A stretch of DNA of 64,000 nucleotides from assembly GCA_910587405.1 (NCBI GenBank), contig CAJUKS010000001.1, forward strand, positions 1 to 64,000, read 5' to 3'. Under the pieces are notes generated by a model. That model saw only the letters and a program-made list of their open reading frames with translations. It did no database searches and was not told the origin of the DNA. Positions 57,702 to 64,000 of this stretch are shown one piece after another. A program made the position numbers and the translations under genes. Origin of the DNA: an uncultured Alphaproteobacteria bacterium (lineage in GTDB: Bacteria; Pseudomonadota; Alphaproteobacteria; RF32; CAG-239). Position 1 is the stretch's first letter. Every line of letters starts with the position of its first letter.

Positions 57702-59465
57702 TTGAGTAAAAAATTGAAAAAAGTTTTGACAGTGTTTTTGGCGTTGCTGATGCTTCCGTGGGAGGCCGCGGCAGCGTCAAAAAATTTTAAAATTATCGAC
57801 CCGACGGTTTATCGTCGGGTACGGGAGCAGGCTGCCGTTTCCGAAGCCGACGTCAAACTTTACCGTGATATTTTCGCCGCTTTGAAAGCCAACGACATTA
57901 AAACGGCGGAAGAATTGCAGAAACAACTCAAAGGCCATGCGTTGCTCGGGCATGTGCTGGCCGAAAAATATCTGCATAAAGATTACAAATCTTCTTATGA
58001 AGAATTGCAAAACTGGCTAAAAAAGTATCCGATGCTTCCGCAATATCAGAGGATTAAAAATCTGGCAGTGACGAAAGCGCCCGGCTACAAGCCTCCCAAG
58101 CCGGTCAAGGAAAAGAAAAAGATTTATGCGTCCTACAGCTGGTACAAGGACGGTTATACGCGTCTTAAAGCGGCCGACCGCAAATATGTCAAAACCAAAA
58201 TTGACGAATTTCTCAAATCGATCCGCAGTTCCAAGCATGAGACGGCGGTCAAAATATTAAATGACAAAAAGTTCAAAAAACTGATGCCGGTGAAGAATTA
58301 TGATGCGATGAGCGCGACTTTGGCCTCGGCTTATTTTCTGGAAGGTGACAATAAAGCGGCCTTAAAATGGAGCCGGCAGCCGATTTTACGCAGTCGTGAC
58401 GCGACGGCGAGCTGGTTTGGCGGTCTGGCAGCCTGGAAGGAAAAAAATTATAAACTGGCGGCCGATTATTTTGGCAGGCTGGCACGCCTGAAGGATAATG
58501 ATCCCTGGTTGATAGCCGCCGGCGCTTATTGGGCATATCGCGCCAACATCAAGTTAAAGCGTCCTGACGGCGCAACGGCCAACTTGCGGCTTGCCACCAA
58601 ATATCCGCGTACTTTTTACGGGATTCTGGCCCGTTACATGCTGACGGACAAAGTCAGCTATGACTGGCAGCCGCGTCATTATTTTAACCGTTTGGACGAC
58701 AAATCTTACATAAAAGAAATCGCGGCATCTCCGGCGATCCGGCGCGGGGTTCTGCTGGCGGAAGCGGGGCAGCCGGATTTGGCCGAAAGTGATTTGCGCC
58801 GCAATTACGGCAAAATGAACATTCGCCAGAAAGAACTTTTGCTTTATATCAGCAGCCAGTACAGCCTAGCAAATTTGAGCTTTGTGGTGGCCAACGATCT
58901 GAAAAACTATGAAAAAGGTCGCGCCTATGATCCGTTTTTATATCCGCAGCCCGCTTGGCAGCCCGAGCCGGGGTGGACGGTTAATCCGGCATGGGTATGG
59001 GCGCTTACCCGTCAGGAATCTTTGTTTGCGCCGACGGTGCGCAGCCATGCCGGTGCTTGCGGACTGATGCAGGTGATGCCGGCAACCGCAGCCGAAGTGA
59101 CCGGCGATAAGTCTTTTAAAACCAACTGGCGGCCGTTGTTTGATCGTCAGGTTAATCTGAAGATCGGTCAGGATTATGTTTCTCTGTTGCGGCAAAAAGA
59201 ACATGTCGGCGACAATTTGATTTTTTTGGCGGCTTCTTATAACGGCGGCCCGCATAATCTGAAACGATGGGTTGAAAATATTGATTATCAAAACGATCCC
59301 TTGTTGTTTATGGAAATGATTCCGTGGCGGGAAACCCGCTTGTATGTTAAGCGGGTGATTACCAACTATTGGATGTATGGATCGCGGTTGCGGCAAAAGC
59401 AGCAAAGTTTGCAGCAATTTTTGGAAGGCAAGTGGCCGTTGTTGGATGAAGTGCCGCAATCGTAA
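57702..59465 (+). CDS. Soluble lytic murein transglycosylase (GH23)
   Basis: This 587-residue enzyme cuts peptidoglycan to 1,6-anhydro-muropeptides. The start is a TTG at 57702, since no ATG lies before the signal peptide (VFLALLMLPWEAAAA). Residues 40-420 are a helical superhelix as in Slt70, and the C-terminal catalytic part has the Glu in ALTRQESLF and the motifs GLMQVMPATA and ASYNGGPHN. The architecture is normal for Slt-type family 1A. It ends with a strong terminator. The two paralogous periplasmic proteins upstream could be partners. Confidence 0.92.
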   Translation: MSKKLKKVLTVFLALLMLPWEAAAASKNFKIIDPTVYRRVREQAAVSEADVKLYRDIFAALKANDIKTAEELQKQLKGHALLGHVLAEKYLHKDYKSSYEELQNWLKKYPMLPQYQRIKNLAVTKAPGYKPPKPVKEKKKIYASYSWYKDGYTRLKAADRKYVKTKIDEFLKSIRSSKHETAVKILNDKKFKKLMPVKNYDAMSATLASAYFLEGDNKAALKWSRQPILRSRDATASWFGGLAAWKEKNYKLAADYFGRLARLKDNDPWLIAAGAYWAYRANIKLKRPDGATANLRLATKYPRTFYGILARYMLTDKVSYDWQPRHYFNRLDDKSYIKEIAASPAIRRGVLLAEAGQPDLAESDLRRNYGKMNIRQKELLLYISSQYSLANLSFVVANDLKNYEKGRAYDPFLYPQPAWQPEPGWTVNPAWVWALTRQESLFAPTVRSHAGACGLMQVMPATAAEVTGDKSFKTNWRPLFDRQVNLKIGQDYVSLLRQKEHVGDNLIFLAASYNGGPHNLKRWVENIDYQNDPLLFMEMIPWRETRLYVKRVITNYWMYGSRLRQKQQSLQQFLEGKWPLLDEVPQS

Positions 59466-59469
59466 TTTT

Positions 59470-59491
59470 GCCCCGGAGACGGGGCTTTTTT
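59470..59491 (+). terminator. Rho-independent terminator of the slt operon
   Basis: A GCCCCG/CGGGGC stem (59470-59475 with 59480-59485), a 4-nt loop and T6. Confidence 0.92.
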
Positions 59492-59835
59492 ATGAAATAA
59501 GGAATTTTCCGCCGGAAAACGTCGGCAAAAGCAGTCGTACCTTTGCGATTGAGAGGATTTGTTGCTGACGCTTCCGAAGTTTATTCTCTCTCTGTTTTGT
59601 CAAAAAAAAGCGCTGAGTTTGAAAAAATGACAAAAAAGTAGGATTTTGCTTGCAATTTGTGACAAAAAACATATAATAAAGGTATAACAAAATTAATCTG
59701 TTCAATTTTTCTATTCAATTATTCGCAAGCTTGCCATCATAAAATTAGGTTTTACCTTTTTTATCGGTTGTAACTGTCGAAAATTTGAGTGAAAACTTGA
59801 ACAGACAGCAGTAATAACCTTTAAATCTAAATATT
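59492..59835. other. AT-rich intergenic region of 344 bases
   Basis: No gene is supported. It contains a promoter-like pair (59650-59677) and about 150 nt of leader before the gene at 59836. Base composition is clearly more AT-rich than nearby genes. I see no repeats or RNA gene. Confidence 0.6.
59650..59677 (+). promoter_or_regulatory. Promoter (TTGCAA, 16 bp, TATAAT)
   Basis: Boxes at 59650-59655 and 59672-59677, 158 nt before the next gene, giving a long leader. Confidence 0.55.
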
Positions 59836-60150
59836 ATGGAAACAACGACAATAACTGAGACCGTAACTTTATGTTTATCTCTAAAAATTAGTTTGGGTGT
59901 AATGATATTGACCGGTTTATGGTTGATGTTTACCACTAAAACCGATGATGCCATAGAGACATGGGTATCTTTGTTTGTAAATTTCTTACCGGTTTTGGTA
60001 GGAGGGATAATCGACGGTATCATTAATAAGTTTTTCCCGGGATATACGGAGATGATTGTGACCTTAACAGGCATCGTGATTGTCAATGTTTTTCTGGTGA
60101 TTGTTCACTGGGGATCTTGGAGAAAAACAAAAAATGAGTTTTTGTTCTGA
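59836..60150 (+). CDS. Small membrane protein, 104 residues, without visible ribosome site
   Basis: This protein has three apolar segments (about 12-32, 42-65 and 72-95) with polar ends rich in Thr. No AGGAGG-like site precedes the ATG. The upstream sequence is only A and T with few G, as in Bacteroidota translation starts. I do not recognise a family. Together with the next gene it forms a small AT-rich island between normal operons, so transfer from another phylum is possible. Confidence 0.55.
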   Translation: METTTITETVTLCLSLKISLGVMILTGLWLMFTTKTDDAIETWVSLFVNFLPVLVGGIIDGIINKFFPGYTEMIVTLTGIVIVNVFLVIVHWGSWRKTKNEFLF

Positions 60151-60220
60151 CAACACCAAGTCTCCGGTGTTGAAGGCTAACAATAGGAGACAAATGTAAA
60201 ATTTAAAAAAAATTAAGACT

Positions 60221-60469
60221 ATGATAGCAAGTATTATTTTCGGAGGTTTCATTCTGTGCGTTATTTGCGGCGCATGCAAAGAATTGTTTTACAACGGTTT
60301 GAGTTATGGGCTTGAACTGGTAATTACGGCATTCCTCGGCGCGCTTATCGGCTGGATTTTCGGCGGTATGTGGGCTTTTGGTGCTGTGATCGGCGGAATC
60401 TATACGATCTTTTGCTGGGTGACCGGTAGAAGAAACGTTTTGATTTCGTGGTGGTTCTACAGAGGTTAA
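60221..60469 (+). CDS. Small Gly-rich membrane protein, 82 residues, without visible ribosome site
   Basis: Two or three apolar segments (FGGFILCVICGAC, LVITAFLGALIGWIFGG, FGAVIGGIYTIFCW) are Gly/Ile-rich. Again no ribosome binding site lies next to ATG 60221, but a purine-rich AGGAGA followed by ATG-TAA lies 22 nt upstream. A hairpin (60151-60157 with 60166-60172) separates it from the previous gene. The family is unknown. A strong terminator follows. Confidence 0.5.
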   Translation: MIASIIFGGFILCVICGACKELFYNGLSYGLELVITAFLGALIGWIFGGMWAFGAVIGGIYTIFCWVTGRRNVLISWWFYRG

Positions 60470-60482
60470 CCCCTGAAATCAA

Positions 60483-60518
60483 AGAAAAGACTGCTTCCGT
60501 AAGGGAGCAGTCTTTTCT
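60483..60518. terminator. Bidirectional terminator
   Basis: A long stem (about 16 bp with one mismatch, 60483-60498 with 60503-60518) with a 4-nt loop and A/T arms. Confidence 0.85.
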
Positions 60519-60638
60519 TATGTGAAAATAACGGGATATCGAATAGCAAGCTGCCGGCAAATAAAAAAATCCGGCGGTTGTTGAAAAGACCGGAAGCATC
60601 ATTATCTTATTTAGCGAAAGATAATTAAGAGGTATACG

Positions 60639-60998
60639 ATGATGGAATTATATTTATTTGTGGCTTTGTTTTTAATTTATGCCCTGACGTCTCTGATGGC
60701 GGACAAGTTTGTGATGCGCCGGGTGTGGATGGGGGCTTTTTTGGTTTCTTTTGTTGTCACCGCGGTGTCGATCAGCTTTTTGCGTTTTACCAACCAGGAA
60801 GTGATGATGAATGCGACCGAACTGAGCTGGTATTATATTTTGTATCTTTTTGCTTCGCTGATGGTTGTGCTCGGACTGATCAACATCTGGATGTTCAGAC
60901 GCCAGATCTGGAACGTTTTGTTTACCAGAACGCCGGATGCCGAAGCGGACGATGACGACGACGATGACGTTACCGCGAAAAAACACCGTAAGATCTAG
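60639..60998 (+). CDS. Membrane protein with acidic tail, 119 residues
   Basis: Three apolar segments (about 4-20, 30-48 and 65-85) are followed by a cytosolic segment ending in a run of seven Asp and a basic end. I do not recognise it. A TAAGAGG site precedes tandem ATGs (60639 and 60642). Its stop codon overlaps the stop of the convergent gene by 4 bp. Confidence 0.6.
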   Translation: MMELYLFVALFLIYALTSLMADKFVMRRVWMGAFLVSFVVTAVSISFLRFTNQEVMMNATELSWYYILYLFASLMVVLGLINIWMFRRQIWNVLFTRTPDAEADDDDDDDVTAKKHRKI

Positions 60999-61669
60999 TT
61001 GACCTTGCGGATATATACCGGTTGCCGCGATTTGCCGATTTCGATCGAATATTTATGGATTCCCGGAATTGAAAAATGGCTGGAAGCATTGAGAATCCGG
61101 CGGGCGAGATCGGCATTGCGGCTGTGAATCAGATAAGAGTTTTTATAGGCCTTGACCCGTGTAAACGGAACTTTCTTGACGGCTTCGAGGGCCTGTTCCA
61201 AACTTTCCCATACCGGGCAGCCGACCAAATCCCGTCCGTAAGGCGTGATGGCGGTGTCGGGACCTTCCTGTTCAAAATCCTTAATTGTTTTTCCGAACAA
61301 CAGCAAAAGGTTTTCGTTGGTTTCCTGCGGATTGTCGCTGGCGTGTACCAGATTGCCGCCGCCGGTTAACTGACGGTATTCGTATTTGCTTTTGACAATG
61401 TTGACATTTTTGCCGTTTGCATACTGGGGGTTGTGGTCGTATACCAAATACACCCGAAAAGTCCCGGCGCCGGTTTCTTTTTCTTTTTTACATCCTTTGG
61501 GCAGTTTTTTGCCGTAGAATCGTGCCAAATTGAGGGAAAAATTTTCCGGTTTCCAAGTCACTTCGAGAACTCGGAAAATTTCGAATTTCTTTTTGAGATC
61601 GGCCGCGATCTGTTTTTCCATAAACCGGGCGTTCTGCCATACAATAAACAGGTAAAGCTCTTTTTGCAT
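60995..61669 (-). CDS. Protein of unknown function next to a nucleotide-sugar locus
   Basis: This 224-residue soluble protein starts at ATG 61669 after a GAGG site. It has ELYLFIVWQNARF, WKPENFSLNLARFYG, a strand with FRVYLVYDHNPQY, and the motif NLVHASDNPQETNENLLLLFG, where His-Ala-Ser-Asp and a later Glu suggest a phosphate- or nucleotide-binding site. I have an impression of a family seen in surface polysaccharide clusters, but cannot name it. It diverges from ugd across a promoter region. Confidence 0.6.
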   Translation of the reverse strand: MQKELYLFIVWQNARFMEKQIAADLKKKFEIFRVLEVTWKPENFSLNLARFYGKKLPKGCKKEKETGAGTFRVYLVYDHNPQYANGKNVNIVKSKYEYRQLTGGGNLVHASDNPQETNENLLLLFGKTIKDFEQEGPDTAITPYGRDLVGCPVWESLEQALEAVKKVPFTRVKAYKNSYLIHSRNADLARRILNASSHFSIPGIHKYSIEIGKSRQPVYIRKVN

Positions 61670-61761
61670 CTTTTTCCTCAAATTAAGTTTTAAAAAATAT
61701 AGTGTTTTTTAACGACTTGCGCAATACAAATTATAAGTCGTGTGCAAAATGTAATCAGTAC

Positions 61762-61789
61762 TTGTGTTTTAATGTTGCGATACTATAAT
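61762..61789 (+). promoter_or_regulatory. Probable ugd promoter (TTGTGT, 16 bp, TATAAT)
   Basis: Consensus -10 at 61784-61789 and partial -35 at 61762-61767, about 55 nt before ugd. Confidence 0.55.
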
Positions 61790-61849
61790 TAGTTGTGATC
61801 TGACTAAACTAAAAGTATGTAATAATTGTATTAGTGAGGATATTCTATA

Positions 61850-63157
61850 ATGAAGAAAGTTGCTATTATCGGAACCGGATATGTCGGGCTGCCAACCGGG
61901 GTCGGCCTTGCCGAACTGGGTAACCGCGTCGTTTGCGTTGACAAACTGGCAGACAAGATCGACAAACTCAACCGGGGCGAGTTGACTTTATATGAAGACG
62001 GAATGGAAGAATTGTTTTGCAAGAACGTTGCAGCCGGCGCGCTTTCTTTTACCACCGATATGGAATCGGCGGTGAAAGGGGCGGATATTGTCATGCTGGC
62101 GGTCGGAACGCCGCCGCATCCGGTGACAAAGGAAGCCGATCTTAAATATATTTATGCAGCTGCCGAAGAGTTGGCCGGATATCTGGACGGCTATACGGTT
62201 GTGGCAACCAAATCGACGGTTCCGGTCGGAACCGGTGACGAGATTGAACAAATCATCGCCAAAGTCAATCCGAAGGCCGATTTTGACGTTGTTTCTCTGC
62301 CCGAATTCCTGCGGGAAGGTTTTGCAATTCACGATTTCTTCAATCCGGATCGGATTGTAATCGGCACCGACAGCGAAAAAGCGCGGGGCGTGATGCTGGA
62401 ATTGTATCGTCCGTTTGAAGGAAAAAGCGAATTTTTGTGTGTTAAGCGCCGTTCTTCGGAAACCATCAAATATGCATCCAACGCCTTTTTGGCAATGAAA
62501 ATTCATTATGTTAACGAAATGGCGGATTTCTGCGAATGCTCCGGAGCCGACATCCGCGAAGTGGCGAAAGGGATGGGGTTGGACTCCCGTATCGGCAAAA
62601 AATTCCTCAATCCGGGGCCCGGTTACGGCGGATCGTGTTTTCCGAAAGATACCAACGCAATGGCGCAAATGGGCAAAAAATTCGGTTCGCATCTCAATCT
62701 GATTGAAACGACAATTGCCGAAAACGACAACCGCAAGGTGAAAATGGGGCAACGCGTCATTGAGGCGATTAAAGAACATCCGGAAGGAAAAATTGCCGTT
62801 CTCGGGTTGGCGTTCAAAGGCGGAACCGATGACTGCCGCGAATCTCCGGCTATTGATATTATTAAGGAAATGATTAAATATTCCCGCAATATCACGGTAT
62901 ACGACCCGAAAGCGCTGAATAACGCCAAATCCATCTTGAACAATACGGTGTCTTATGCCAATGATGCGGAAGAAGCCTGCACGGGAGCCGACGTCGCGGT
63001 AATTCTGACCGAATGGGAAGATTTCCGTACGCTTGATCTCGGGCGGCTGGCAAAAATTATGAACTGTGCCAAGATCGTCGATCTGCGCAATATGCTCAGT
63101 GCCGATGCGGTTAAACAGGCCGGTTTTGAATATCAGTGTATCGGACAAAGGAAATAA
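61850..63157 (+). CDS. ugd: Nucleotide-sugar (UDP-glucose-type) 6-dehydrogenase
   Basis: This 435-residue enzyme oxidises a UDP-sugar at C6 twice with NAD to a uronic acid for surface polymers. The N-terminal Rossmann motif is IIGTGYVGLPTG. VGTPPHP, SLPEFLREG, the catalytic lysine in NAFLAMKIHYVNE and the catalytic cysteine in GGSCFPKDT are present, and the C-terminal domain shows AFKGGTDDCRESPA. It is 4 bp before galE. UDP-glucose is the most likely substrate, but a UDP-GlcNAc or GDP-mannose relative cannot be ruled out. Confidence 0.9.
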   Translation: MKKVAIIGTGYVGLPTGVGLAELGNRVVCVDKLADKIDKLNRGELTLYEDGMEELFCKNVAAGALSFTTDMESAVKGADIVMLAVGTPPHPVTKEADLKYIYAAAEELAGYLDGYTVVATKSTVPVGTGDEIEQIIAKVNPKADFDVVSLPEFLREGFAIHDFFNPDRIVIGTDSEKARGVMLELYRPFEGKSEFLCVKRRSSETIKYASNAFLAMKIHYVNEMADFCECSGADIREVAKGMGLDSRIGKKFLNPGPGYGGSCFPKDTNAMAQMGKKFGSHLNLIETTIAENDNRKVKMGQRVIEAIKEHPEGKIAVLGLAFKGGTDDCRESPAIDIIKEMIKYSRNITVYDPKALNNAKSILNNTVSYANDAEEACTGADVAVILTEWEDFRTLDLGRLAKIMNCAKIVDLRNMLSADAVKQAGFEYQCIGQRK

Positions 63158-63161
63158 GCAA

Positions 63162-64000
63162 ATGAAAGTTTTGGTGATCGGCGGTGCAGGTTATATCGGT
63201 TCTCACGTTGTTAAAGAGCTTTTGGACCGGGGCGCGCAAGCGGTGGTTTATGACGATCTTTCAAGCGGCCACAAAATTAACCTGTTCCCCGGCGCCGGCT
63301 TTGTCGAAGGCAATATCCTCGATTATCCGAAGCTCAAGACGGCAATGGAAGACGGAATTGACGCCGTGGTTCATCTGGCCGCTAAAAAAGCGGTGGGAGA
63401 ATCGATGGACAATCCCGAACTGTATGCCGAGAACAATCTGATCGGGGCAGTTAATATTTTGAACGCGATGGCCAAAAGCAACGTCAAGGCGTTTGTCTTT
63501 TCTTCTTCGGCAGCGGTTTACGGCATGCCCGAATATTGGCCGATTGACGAGACGCATCCGCTCAATCCGATCAGTTTCTATGGTTTTACCAAAGTTGAAA
63601 TGGAACGCCTGATGGAATGGTATGACCGGCTGCGGGGCATCAAATATACCGCGCTGCGATACTTCAACGCGGCCGGTTACGATGCCGGCGGCGCAATTAA
63701 GGGCCGTGACCGCAATCCGCAAAATCTGCTGCCGATTATTCGTGAAGTGGTGGACGGCAAACGCGAATGCCTGCAGATTTTCGGCAATGATTATGAAACC
63801 CCCGACGGAACCTGCATACGGGATTATGTGCATGTATCCGATCTGGCGGCCGCCCATGTACAGGCAATTAACCGCCTGCTCGAAGGCAAACCGTCTGCGG
63901 TCTTCAATTTGGGAACAAACAACGGCGTTACGGTGAAGGAAGTGGTGGCGGCCACTGAGAAGGTAACCGGCAAGCCGCTTCCGGTGCGGTATGCGCCGCG
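63162..64000 (+). CDS. galE: UDP-glucose 4-epimerase (partial, cut by window end)
   Basis: The first 279 codons are present and stay open to the window end. The NAD-binding motif GGAGYIGSH is at the start, YDDLSSGH follows, HLAAKKAVGES lies near residue 75, the catalytic Ser is in SSSAAVYG and Tyr-x-x-x-Lys in FYGFTKVEME. GRDRNPQNLLP and IRDYVHVSDLA are typical of GalE. It follows ugd by 4 bp, so both supply sugar nucleotides for the same surface polymer. Confidence 0.93.
   Translation, partial: MKVLVIGGAGYIGSHVVKELLDRGAQAVVYDDLSSGHKINLFPGAGFVEGNILDYPKLKTAMEDGIDAVVHLAAKKAVGESMDNPELYAENNLIGAVNILNAMAKSNVKAFVFSSSAAVYGMPEYWPIDETHPLNPISFYGFTKVEMERLMEWYDRLRGIKYTALRYFNAAGYDAGGAIKGRDRNPQNLLPIIREVVDGKRECLQIFGNDYETPDGTCIRDYVHVSDLAAAHVQAINRLLEGKPSAVFNLGTNNGVTVKEVVAATEKVTGKPLPVRYAP

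Noticed and set aside
1..64000. CRISPR array or insertion sequence
   Set aside because: No regularly spaced repeats and no transposase or IS-type inverted ends were seen. The 108-bp repeats are only two copies with internal symmetry.

Overview
The window looks like a chromosomal segment of an alphaproteobacterium carrying a compact podovirus-type prophage. The strongest taxonomic clue is the minus-strand block miaB, phoH, ybeY, corC, lnt, an XRE regulator, metK and trmB (about 40.1-47.9 kb), a gene order typical of Alphaproteobacteria. A DUF1150-like gene, a DUF6456-like phage gene and an alphaproteobacterial-style family 4 uracil-DNA glycosylase agree with this. Most genes have AGGAGG-like ribosome binding sites. 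An Rnf complex, QueH and a D-amino-acid racemase would fit a low-oxygen or host-associated lineage, but that is inference.

Region 1 (1 to about 22.43 kb) starts with the last codons of an outer-membrane beta-barrel gene and its terminator, then a prophage. In order it has a CI/S24-type repressor with a palindromic operator region, two small early genes, terminase small and large subunits, a large glycine-rich protein, a GroES-like co-chaperonin, portal, scaffold and major capsid protein. A putative nuclease-fold gene follows, then two 108-bp structured direct repeats. Next come head-tail and tail genes with an embedded acetyltransferase, an S74-terminated protein, two tail-collar proteins, two peptidoglycan hydrolases, a secreted cysteine-rich protein, small membrane proteins and a nested Rz/Rz1-like spanin pair. 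I see no integrase and no replication genes, and the repressor lacks its catalytic serine. The element could be a defective prophage or a domesticated, GTA-like particle cluster.

Region 2 (22.5-28.6 kb) holds an MsbA-type ABC exporter, a U32-family protein of the RlhA type, tRNA-Lys(CTT), a periplasmic AsmA/DUF748-like protein and an aspartate/glutamate racemase homologue. Region 3 (28.77-35.19 kb, minus strand) is one operon, apbE-rseC-rnfBCDGEA. It encodes the Rnf ferredoxin:NAD+ oxidoreductase together with the flavin transferase that matures it. Region 4 (35.28-40.05 kb) has a CDP-alcohol phosphatidyltransferase, a DsbD-family reductase, a variant MnmA, a stand-alone macro domain protein and QueH.

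Region 5 (40.07-47.94 kb) is the RNA-modification and envelope block named above. Region 6 (48.1-59.5 kb) carries a TerB-like protein, an acidic cytosolic protein, YggT, a DUF167 protein, FolD, a tandem degenerate receiver protein, a YqaA-like membrane protein, infA, a DUF1150 protein, a TPR lipoprotein, uracil-DNA glycosylase, and two paralogous four-cysteine periplasmic proteins next to a soluble lytic transglycosylase. Region 7 (59.5-64 kb) has two small membrane proteins on AT-rich DNA without visible ribosome binding sites, two proteins of unknown function, and the start of a surface-polysaccharide locus (ugd, then galE cut by the window end).
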